NCBI GenBank assembly: GCA_030247855.1
Contig: JAPDRN010000054.1
Coordinates: 62,001 to 126,000 of the forward strand
Reading direction: 5' to 3'
Length of the DNA: 64,000 bases
Origin: Knufia peltigerae
Lineage: Eukaryota > Ascomycota > Eurotiomycetes > Chaetothyriales > Trichomeriaceae
Position numbers and translations under genes: made by a program. Position 1 is the stretch's first letter. The number at the start of each line of letters is the position of its first letter. The notes beneath the pieces are model-generated. The model was not told the origin of the DNA. It did not search any database and saw only the letters and a program-made list of their open reading frames with translations. Positions 58,040 through 64,000 of the stretch are shown here, piece by piece.

Positions 58040-58579
58040 TCAGTTGTAGATGATCGTGTACTTGACGTTGCTGGTGACTTCACCGGCAGACGCGGCGGCG
58101 GTCGCGTAGTACTCAGCGTAGTAGTTCAGGTTGGCGGTGCCATCGGCAGCCACGGTCACCCACTGCGAGTTGTCCTGGGCCTGGCTGGTGCCCGAGGCCT
58201 TGATCGGCAGGAACTGGTTGTTCGAGCCCAGCAGCTGCAGCTGCACGTTGCCGGCAGCGTTGGCCGCAGCCTGGTTGTTCAGGCGGCCACTGTTGAAGTC
58301 AACGGTCGAACCCGGCTCGAAATAGGTTGCGACGTTGCCGGCGCTGCACTTGGTCAGGTTGATCGCGAACGGGGTACGACCGGCAACGGCACCGGCGGCA
58401 GCCAGGGTGCTCTTGGAGACGGTCGGCAGGTTGACAGAGAAGTCCTTGCCACCCGGGGTCGAGATGGTGCAGGTCTTGTCGGTGACCTTGCCATTGAAGG
58501 TGATGGTGCCGTCGGCAGCATTGGCGGCCAGCGGAGCGGCAGCCAGCATCAGAACCGCGATGAATTTGATCTTGTGCAT
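58040..58579 (-). CDS. smf-1: SMF-1 major fimbrial pilin
   Basis: This 179-residue protein is the major pilin of the SMF-1 type fimbria, known from S. maltophilia as an adhesive surface structure involved in biofilm formation. It has a signal peptide (to APLAANA-AD), TITFNGKVTDKTCTIST with the first cysteine and NLTKCSAGN with the second. It ends VTSNVKYTIIYN, with the penultimate tyrosine typical of pilins. It is the first gene of the operon, preceded by an AT-rich 420-base region that it shares with the divergent gene at 59000. Confidence 0.92.
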   Translation of the reverse strand: MHKIKFIAVLMLAAAPLAANAADGTITFNGKVTDKTCTISTPGGKDFSVNLPTVSKSTLAAAGAVAGRTPFAINLTKCSAGNVATYFEPGSTVDFNSGRLNNQAAANAAGNVQLQLLGSNNQFLPIKASGTSQAQDNSQWVTVAADGTANLNYYAEYYATAAASAGEVTSNVKYTIIYN

Positions 58580-58999
58580 TGCTTGTACCTAACCCTACTG
58601 AAGAGATGGAAGTAGAGGAGGAAGCAAGGAGCACTGCCGGGCATCGGACCCTTCCTTGCGTCTCACCTGTTGCCGGATTCGGACGTGCCTCTCCCTGAAT
58701 CCGTGACGCAAGTATATGCATAAATGTGACCCAGGTCTCATAAATTTTTATTAACATGACATCTTGACGCCAATAATTTGACGTGATAGCTCAGCAATGG
58801 AAGGGGCCGGAGAATGCAAGGCGGGCTTGGCCTGCGACGCAAATGGCACACCGTCGTCGGCCAAATTTGCAGGTAAAAACGACGTTATTTGACGCACATC
58901 ACCCTTCTCGGGTGATGGCCCTAGCAGAACGAAACACTGCCTATCAATGACTGCTCGCGGTTGTCGCTAACTAGGACACACCGAACCAGAGAACGTGTC
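58580..58999. promoter_or_regulatory. AT-rich divergent control region of smf-1 with TTGACG repeats
   Basis: The region has an AT-rich core (58715-58785), unusual in this genome. TTGACG occurs at 58764, 58778 and 58889, the first two 14 bases apart. These may be binding sites for a regulator. No open frame within it looks coding. Confidence 0.45.
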
Positions 59000-59365
59000 A
59001 TGAAGAGCTCGATCCTGCTGTGCGTGGCCTTGATGTCCGTCAGCGCACTGGCTCAGGCCAGCAGCGGAAGCGTCCGCTTCAGCGGTCGCATCGTCGATCC
59101 CGGCTGCATGACGCGCCTGTCCCAGCAGGAGCTGAGCCTGGAAGCGTGCCCGCCATCGGCCAAGGGCGCCAAGGTGGCTGTGACGGCGCTGGGCGAAGGT
59201 GAAACGGCAACGTTGCGCGAAGGCGGCCGCCATGGTCAGCAGCTGGCCGTCGCCGCACGCACGCTGCGTGCCGGCGACCTGTCGTTCTCCGAGCGCTATC
59301 GCCTGGAAGCCTCACAGCGCCAACCGCTGCGAGGCGCCTACCTGGTGGTGGTCGACTACCCCTGA
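59000..59365 (+). CDS. Small pilin-like secreted protein
   Basis: This 121-residue protein has a signal peptide (to SALAQA) and begins the mature region SSGSVRFSGRIVDPGCMTR. This matches the beta-strand and first cysteine of type 1 pilins; a second cysteine follows in LEACPPS. The protein is much shorter than normal pilins and ends YLVVVDYP. The ATG at 59000 matches the signal peptide. It is divergent from smf-1 and overlaps the end of pncB by 10 bases on the opposite strand. It might be a minor subunit or assembly terminator of SMF-1 fimbriae, but that is inference. Confidence 0.75.
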   Translation: MKSSILLCVALMSVSALAQASSGSVRFSGRIVDPGCMTRLSQQELSLEACPPSAKGAKVAVTALGEGETATLREGGRHGQQLAVAARTLRAGDLSFSERYRLEASQRQPLRGAYLVVVDYP

Positions 59366-60543
59366 GCAGGGTTCGGTAGTTCGAACACCTGTCTCAGGTA
59401 GGACAGGTAGCCCGGGTCGTCGCACATGCTCTTGCCCGGCGAATCGCTGAGCTTGGCCACCGGCTGGCCATTGCAGCGGACCATCTTGATGACGATGTTG
59501 AGCGGGGTCGGCCCCAGATCGTTGGTCAGATGGGTACCCACACCGAACGCCACCTGGCAGCGGCCGCGGAAGTAGTCGTACAGACGCATCACCTTGGTGA
59601 TGTCGAGCCCATCGCTGAACACCAGCACCTTGCTGCGCGGGTCGACGCGGCGGTGCTGGAAGTGGGCCAGCATGCGGTCGCCCCAGTCGAACGGGTCGCC
59701 TGAATCATGGCGCACGCCGTCGAACAGCTTGCAGAAATACATGTCGAAGTCGCGCAGGAACGCATCCAGCCCGACCACGTCGGACAGCGCGATGCCAAGG
59801 TCACCGCGATACTCGCGCGCCCACGATTCCAGCGCCGCTACCTGCGAATCGCGCAGGCGCGGGCCCAGCGCCTGGAAAGCCTGCAGGTATTCGTGGGCCA
59901 TGGTGCCGTGCGGGGTCATGCCGTACAGGCGCGCGAAGTGCACGTTGCTGGTGCCGACCAGCTGCGGGCCCAGCGCGTCGCGCAGCAGCGGCAGCAGGCG
60001 CGCATGCCAGTCGCGCGAGTAGCGGCGGCGGCTGCCGTAGTCGGCGATGCGGCACTGTTCGAAGCCGGGGGTATCGCGCAGCAGCGCGGCCTTGGCCTGC
60101 AGGCGGCGTTCGCCCTCGGCGAAATCGGCCGTGGTGGTGTTGCGGAACCAGACTTCGTTGATGATCGCCAGCAACGGCACTTCGAACAGGATGGTGTGCA
60201 GCCACGGACCGGTGATGTCCAGTTCGATCTCGCCGGGCACCGTCTTGGACGCACGCAGCTGGATGTACTTGCGATCCAGGTGGAACAGGCCAAGGAAATC
60301 GGCAAAATCCGCCTTCACGAAGCGCAGGCCACGCATGTAATCCAGCTCTTCATTGCTGAAGCGCAGGCTGCACAGGTGGTTGATCTCCTCATCGATCTGG
60401 TCGATGAAGCGGGCCAGTTCGATACCGGGGGTGCGGCATTTGAAGCGGTATTGAACCTGCGCGCCGGGGTGTTGATGCAACACCGCCTGCATCATGGTGA
60501 ACTTGTACAGGTCGGTGTCGAGCAGGGACTGGATGATAGGCAT
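59356..60543 (-). CDS. pncB: Nicotinate phosphoribosyltransferase PncB
   Basis: PncB converts nicotinate and phosphoribosyl pyrophosphate to nicotinate mononucleotide, coupled to ATP hydrolysis, in NAD salvage. The 395-residue protein begins MPIIQSLLDTDLYKFTMMQ. Its catalytic histidine region is MTPHGTMAHEYLQAFQAL, and GTSNVHFARLYG and VFSDGLDITKVMRLYDYF are further family motifs. The ATG at 60543 is used because homology starts at IIQSLLDTDLY. It is monocistronic, with a GTAG hairpin upstream. Confidence 0.96.
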   Translation of the reverse strand: MPIIQSLLDTDLYKFTMMQAVLHQHPGAQVQYRFKCRTPGIELARFIDQIDEEINHLCSLRFSNEELDYMRGLRFVKADFADFLGLFHLDRKYIQLRASKTVPGEIELDITGPWLHTILFEVPLLAIINEVWFRNTTTADFAEGERRLQAKAALLRDTPGFEQCRIADYGSRRRYSRDWHARLLPLLRDALGPQLVGTSNVHFARLYGMTPHGTMAHEYLQAFQALGPRLRDSQVAALESWAREYRGDLGIALSDVVGLDAFLRDFDMYFCKLFDGVRHDSGDPFDWGDRMLAHFQHRRVDPRSKVLVFSDGLDITKVMRLYDYFRGRCQVAFGVGTHLTNDLGPTPLNIVIKMVRCNGQPVAKLSDSPGKSMCDDPGYLSYLRQVFELPNPAQG

Positions 60544-60587
60544 GGCGGGAATTATGCGCCTGTAGGGGTGAACCGCGGGCGCCGCCA

Positions 60588-60610
60588 GTAGATCCACGCC
60601 ATGCGTGGAT
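60588..60610. repeat. Single GTAG hairpin
   Basis: GTAGATCCACGCCATGCGTGGAT, a minimal SMAG-like hairpin between pncB and the glycosyltransferase gene, identical to the left half of the unit at 43651. Confidence 0.82.
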
Positions 60611-60627
60611 GATTCTGCGGAAGCGCG

Positions 60628-61467
60628 TTACAGCGACCTGCGCAGCAACCTCGGCACCTGCACCAGGGCATGGGCCCAGATCGCCCCACACACCGCCACC
60701 CGCACCGGCAGCGACCGCTGCGACGCTTCGAACTTGCTGAAGTAGCGCCACAACCCGCGATGCTTGTGCCATTCGACGAAGAACGGGCGCGAACGGCTGG
60801 ACACCCCGCGCACATGGGTCACCTTCAGGTCGTTGGCGATGGCGACCACGCCACCTGCCTCACGCACGCGGCGGCACAGGTCCAGGTCTTCGGCGTGCAG
60901 CCGGTAGCCGGCATCCCAGCCGCCGATGCGATCAAACAAGGCGCGCGGCATCAGCAGCAGCGCACCGGACAATGCCGGCACCTGCTGCAACGGCTGCGCC
61001 GGGTCGCGGGCAATGGCCAACCGCGCGCCGCGACCGGGCGAGCGCAGCATGGCGAGGAAGTCCGGATCTCGACGCCGCACCGCTTCGTCGGCCTGGCCGT
61101 GTTCGTCCACCTGCTCCACGCCCAGCAGACTGTCACCCACCGCCCCGGCGCGATCACGCAGTGCTGCGAGGGTATCGACTTCGACCATCAGGTCGGGATT
61201 GATGAAGGCCAGCCACGGGCTGTGTGAATCAGCAACACCCTGGTTGTTGGCTGCGGCGAAACCGGGGTTGTCCGGGTTGGCGATGAAACGTAGACGTGGA
61301 TCGTGGCTGGCGTGGCGCTGCACGATCTCCAGGGTGTCATCCAGCGAGCCATTGTCGATCACCCGGATCTCGGCTACGTCCTGCGCCTGGCGCAGCCGCG
61401 ACAGGCAGGCATCGATGGTGCTGCCGCTCTGGAAGGTGACGACGATGGCGGCAATGGCAGCATTCAA
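60628..61467 (-). CDS. Family 2 glycosyltransferase
   Basis: This 279-residue GT-A fold glycosyltransferase resembles rhamnosyltransferases. It begins IAAIVVTFQSGSTIDACL. RVIDNGSLDDTL binds the nucleotide, and NPDLMVEVDTL is the DxD-like region (here PDL). GGWDAGYRLHAEDLDLCRR carries the catalytic-base ED motif. The acceptor is unknown; lipopolysaccharide or another surface glycan is the likely target. It overlaps the next upstream gene by 4 bases, so both are in one transcript. Confidence 0.87.
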   Translation of the reverse strand: MNAAIAAIVVTFQSGSTIDACLSRLRQAQDVAEIRVIDNGSLDDTLEIVQRHASHDPRLRFIANPDNPGFAAANNQGVADSHSPWLAFINPDLMVEVDTLAALRDRAGAVGDSLLGVEQVDEHGQADEAVRRRDPDFLAMLRSPGRGARLAIARDPAQPLQQVPALSGALLLMPRALFDRIGGWDAGYRLHAEDLDLCRRVREAGGVVAIANDLKVTHVRGVSSRSRPFFVEWHKHRGLWRYFSKFEASQRSLPVRVAVCGAIWAHALVQVPRLLRRSL

Positions 61468-62318
61468 ACAGGCGGCTCCAACGGTGATGGCGAGACGAAC
61501 AGGTCGCCCTGCCCACGCGGCATTATCGCCTGCTGCAGGCCGTGCTGCAGGTCCTGGCGCAGCGTGTGCAACGGGTCGTGCATCAGGAAGTCAGCCAACC
61601 GCGGCACCCAGCCTGGCCAGCGCGCGGCCAATGCTTCCAGATCGCCGTCGCGGCTGGGTGCTTCACTGGCACGGCTGACGAAGGCGTTTTCGCACAACAC
61701 GTTGCGCCAGCCGAGACCGGCCATGCGCAGGCTCAGATCGACCAGCGCCGCGTTCCAGCCCAGGTAGCTTTCTGCATCCAGGCCACCGGCGCGCCGCCGC
61801 GCATTGGCGCGCACCAGCACGGCGTGGGTGACCGCCGAAGGGAGTTCAGGATGCAGGCTCGGCAGTGCGGCGCAGACCTGGGCCAACAGCGCCGGGTCGC
61901 CCGGTTCGGGGTTGAGCTCGCCCAACCGCGGCCAAGCGGCGGTTTCGCCGACGTTGCACCACGGCGTGGCCGTCGCGATGGCGGCATCACGGGCGAAGGT
62001 GGCCTGCAGTTGCTGCAGCCAGCCCGGTGCAGGCACGCTGTCCGGGGCCAGCACCGCGACGTCCAGGCCATCGCAGGCACGCAGCATTTCGTCCAGGTGG
62101 GCGACCTCGCCGAGGGGTCTGGCGCGCCGGGTGTATTCGGCCTGCAGCGGGGTATGTGCCAGCCAGTGTTCGACCACCGCCTGTGCACGTGGCCCGGCCT
62201 GCGCGTCATCGCCCAGCCAGATCGATGTACCCGCTGCGGTACCGGCATCAAGCGCGGCCAGGCAGCGGTCAAGCACCGCGTCGTCCACGCCGAGCGGCAA
62301 CAACACGATCGCCCCCAT
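61464..62318 (-). CDS. Glycosyltransferase-like protein (GT-A fold)
   Basis: This 284-residue protein appears to be a nucleotide-diphospho-sugar transferase. It begins MGAIVLLPLGVDDAVLDRCL, with IWLGDDAQAGPRAQAVVE where GT2 enzymes have their nucleotide-binding acidic residues, and VAVLAPDSVPAPGWL in place of the central DxD. The conserved residues are weaker than in the neighbour, so it could be an atypical or inactive member. The ATG at 62318 follows GGAGG. It is the first gene of a two-gene unit with 60628. A complex repeat region lies upstream. Confidence 0.7.
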   Translation of the reverse strand: MGAIVLLPLGVDDAVLDRCLAALDAGTAAGTSIWLGDDAQAGPRAQAVVEHWLAHTPLQAEYTRRARPLGEVAHLDEMLRACDGLDVAVLAPDSVPAPGWLQQLQATFARDAAIATATPWCNVGETAAWPRLGELNPEPGDPALLAQVCAALPSLHPELPSAVTHAVLVRANARRRAGGLDAESYLGWNAALVDLSLRMAGLGWRNVLCENAFVSRASEAPSRDGDLEALAARWPGWVPRLADFLMHDPLHTLRQDLQHGLQQAIMPRGQGDLFVSPSPLEPPV

Positions 62319-62447
62319 CCCGCCTCCGTGGTTGTCGATGGCCACAGCGTAGCATCGGGTGGGTGTCGGCCGGGTTGCACCCGGCACCTGCAGAGGCTTC
62401 AAGCCAGGGCCGAAGCAACAGCAACAGCTGGGTTCCTGGGGGTTGGC
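62319..62447. other. Flank of repeat element with CAACAG tract and GCCGGG hairpin
   Basis: This contains GGCCGGGTTGCACCCGGCACC (62366 onwards) and CCGAAGCAACAGCAACAGC. Both have a reverse-complement counterpart at 62811-62890 beside the second large hairpin. It is part of the inverted repeat pair, not a gene. Confidence 0.6.
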
Positions 62448-62543
62448 GGGGTGGTATCGGATTGCGGGGACGCCGCAAGTACATCCTTGTAGGCTTGGCA
62501 GCCGCATCCATGCGGCTGACACCCCGCAATCCGACACCACCCC
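62448..62543. repeat. Large structured hairpin element, copy 1
   Basis: Arms of 22 bases (62448-62469 and 62522-62543) pair with a single mismatch around a 52-base core (62470-62521). The core is 44 of 52 identical, in reverse orientation, to that of copy 2, but the middle of the arms differs. CACCCTTCGACAGTTTTCC follows. Confidence 0.85.
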
Positions 62544-62583
62544 ACCCTTCGACAGTTTTCCGCGAACTGTCTGAACGACTCCT

Positions 62584-62624
62584 GGGGTCAGATCCGTTTT
62601 CCGCAGGAAAACGGATCTGACCCC
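62584..62624. repeat. GGGGTC-ended palindromic repeat
   Basis: A 41-base inverted repeat with arms GGGGTCAGATCC/GGATCTGACCCC and inner stem GTTTTCC/GGAAAAC. It lies between the two copies of the large hairpin element. A smaller palindrome GTGTCGACC-AA-GGTCGACAC follows at 62652. Confidence 0.85.
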
Positions 62625-62702
62625 ATTCCTGTATTTCGATATCTGAAAGATGTGTCGACCAAGGTCGACACCTACCAACAGCAGCAGGAAACTGTCGAAG
62701 GT

Positions 62703-62798
62703 GGGGCACTGTGGGTTTGCGGGGTGTGAGCCGCATGGATGCGGCGACCAAGCCTACATGGACGTATTCACGGCGTCCCCGCAAACCCACAGTGCCCC
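62703..62798. repeat. Large structured hairpin element, copy 2 (inverted)
   Basis: Arms of 22 bases (62703-62724 and 62777-62798) are perfectly complementary around a 52-base core (62725-62776). Relative to copy 1 the arms share the ends GGGG and GCGGGG but differ in the 12 bases between, with pairing kept. A GTTGCTGTTGCTG tract and a GCCGGGC hairpin follow towards the secretin gene. Confidence 0.86.
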
Positions 62799-62892
62799 GC
62801 CCTCCGCCAGTAAACCCGCTGTTGCTGTTGCTGTTGCTGCTGCCGTTGCTTCGGCTTCGGCTTCGGCGGGTGCCGGGCGCAGCCCGGCCGGC

Positions 62893-64000
62893 TTACTTCC
62901 TGCCCGGCTGGTTCAGCGGCTCCATCGCGCGGAAGCGCTGGCTGTACTCGTCGGTCAGAGTGCGGGCTTCCTGGCCGTTGCGGACGATGGTCGGGGTCAG
63001 CAGCACGATCACTTCCGAACGACGACTGGTGCGGCTCTTCTGACCGAACAGCGCACCCAGCACCGGGATCCGGCTCAGGCCGGGAATGCCGCTGCTGCCA
63101 TCAGTGGCCGAATCAGTGATCAGACCGGCCAGCATGATGGTGTCCCCGCTCTGCACCGCAGCCTCGGTGGCCAGCTTCTTGGTGGAGATGCGCGGATTGC
63201 AGTTGCGCTCCTGCGGATTGCAGTTCTCCGGTACATCGGAGGCGCTGCTGATCTCCTGCACGATATCCAGGAACACGGTACCGTCGCGGGTGACCCGCGG
63301 GCGCACCTTGAGGATCACGCCGGTGTCGATGTACTGCACCGAGCTGTAGCTGCTGGTGCCGATGCCGGTGTTGACCGTGGTGGTGTTGATCGGCACCTTG
63401 TCGCCCACGTTGAGCGTGGCTTCGGCGTTGTTGCGCACGAACACCGAGGGTGTCTGCAGCAGGCGCACGTCGGTGACCTTGTCCAGTGCACTGACCACGG
63501 CGGCGCCGTTGTGGCCGGTGAACGCCCAGTTGGCGCCATCGGTGCCGGTCACCGCACCAGCGAAAGTGTTCCAGGAACCGCCGGCCATCGCCGGCAGTGA
63601 CAACCCGGACAGCGCACCGGTCAGCGCGCGCCCTGCCACGGCGTTGTCGAAGTACCAGTTCACGCCGTACTTCAGGTCGCCGGTCAGCCCGACTTCGGCC
63701 ACCTGCGCTTCGATGTGCACCTGCAGCGGCATCACGTCCAGCTTTTCGATCACTTCGCGGATCGAGCGCCAGGCCTGCGGCGTCGAACGCACCAGCAGCG
63801 TATTGGTTTCCTCCACCGCCGACACGCCGACACGATCGCCCTCCACTTCCAGGCTGATGCTGACGTTGCCCGACTGGCGCTGCGGCAGGTTCAGGCTGCC
63901 GCCGCTGCTGCCACTACCGCTGCTGCCGCCGCCGACCTGATTGTTGAAGCTGCTGCCGTTGTTGGCGTCCATGCCACGTTCGCCATCGCTGCCCAGCTGC
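62893..64000 (-). CDS. gspD: Type II secretion secretin GspD/XpsD (partial, C-terminal part)
   Basis: The gene continues past the window end; 368 C-terminal codons are seen. The protein is the outer membrane secretin of the type II secretion system. A serine/glycine-rich linker (about the first 40 residues seen) precedes an N3-type domain (VSAVEETNTLLVRSTPQAW and IREVIEKLDVMPLQVHIEAQV). The secretin core follows with VPINTTTV, DTGVILKVRPRV and the hallmark GIPGLSRIPVLGALFG. A cysteine pair, PENCNPQERNCNP, is typical of Xanthomonas XpsD-like proteins. It is probably the last gene of an xps operon on the minus strand. Confidence 0.93.
   Translation of the reverse strand, partial: QLGSDGERGMDANNGSSFNNQVGGGSSGSGSSGGSLNLPQRQSGNVSISLEVEGDRVGVSAVEETNTLLVRSTPQAWRSIREVIEKLDVMPLQVHIEAQVAEVGLTGDLKYGVNWYFDNAVAGRALTGALSGLSLPAMAGGSWNTFAGAVTGTDGANWAFTGHNGAAVVSALDKVTDVRLLQTPSVFVRNNAEATLNVGDKVPINTTTVNTGIGTSSYSSVQYIDTGVILKVRPRVTRDGTVFLDIVQEISSASDVPENCNPQERNCNPRISTKKLATEAAVQSGDTIMLAGLITDSATDGSSGIPGLSRIPVLGALFGQKSRTSRRSEVIVLLTPTIVRNGQEARTLTDEYSQRFRAMEPLNQPGRK

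Overview
The window looks like chromosomal DNA of a high-GC gammaproteobacterium of the family Xanthomonadaceae, most likely the Stenotrophomonas maltophilia complex. The evidence is a fimbrial operon whose pilin matches SMF-1, an Ax21-type outer membrane protein, an Xps-like type II secretin, and many GTAG-bounded palindromes of the SMAG/REP kind. This assignment rests on recognition, not on a search. No tRNA, rRNA, CRISPR array, insertion sequence or prophage was seen.

Layout. 1-6857 (minus): start of the division and cell wall (dcw) cluster, mraZ-rsmH-ftsL-ftsI-murE-murF-mraY, tightly overlapping, with a promoter and a five-repeat MraZ box upstream. 7182-8758: an NRDE/TANGO2 protein and a DM13 protein. 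8890-9250: RNase P RNA. 9453-14506: rsmI, divergent lpoA-yraN, a DUF457 membrane hydrolase and a GlcD-like flavin oxidase. 14593-15238: a decayed autotransporter barrel.

15242-29074 holds two related chaperone-usher fimbrial clusters in tandem. In each, adhesin, pilin and usher run leftwards and a major pilin plus chaperone run rightwards. Cluster B has an extra adhesin and a scar containing the 3' end of a cluster A-type pilin. Cluster A's chaperone is split by an assembly gap. A large hybrid histidine kinase follows (29225-32221). Perfect TGCAA-N4-TTGCA palindromes lie upstream of both fimbrial clusters and of the kinase, which suggests one regulon.

32232-36137 (minus) is the ribE-ribB-ribH-nusB-thiL operon behind an FMN riboswitch. 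ribD, nrdR and glyA follow at 42522, 43722 and 47300, but accessory DNA separates them. This includes Ax21, a family of secreted two-cysteine proteins, a TonB-like lipoprotein, an Ig-like secreted protein and two small paralogous membrane proteins. 48738-53444 holds an RcnB-like protein, ettA, an outer membrane barrel and a purine permease. 53544-58579 is the SMF-1 operon, with a small pilin-like gene divergent from it. 59356-62318 holds pncB and two glycosyltransferases, and the window ends inside a type II secretin.

Three palindrome families run through the window: GTAG-bounded REPs, five GGGGTC-ended palindromes, and a pair of large hairpins with covarying arms at 62448-62798. Two palindromes sit in frame inside protein genes.
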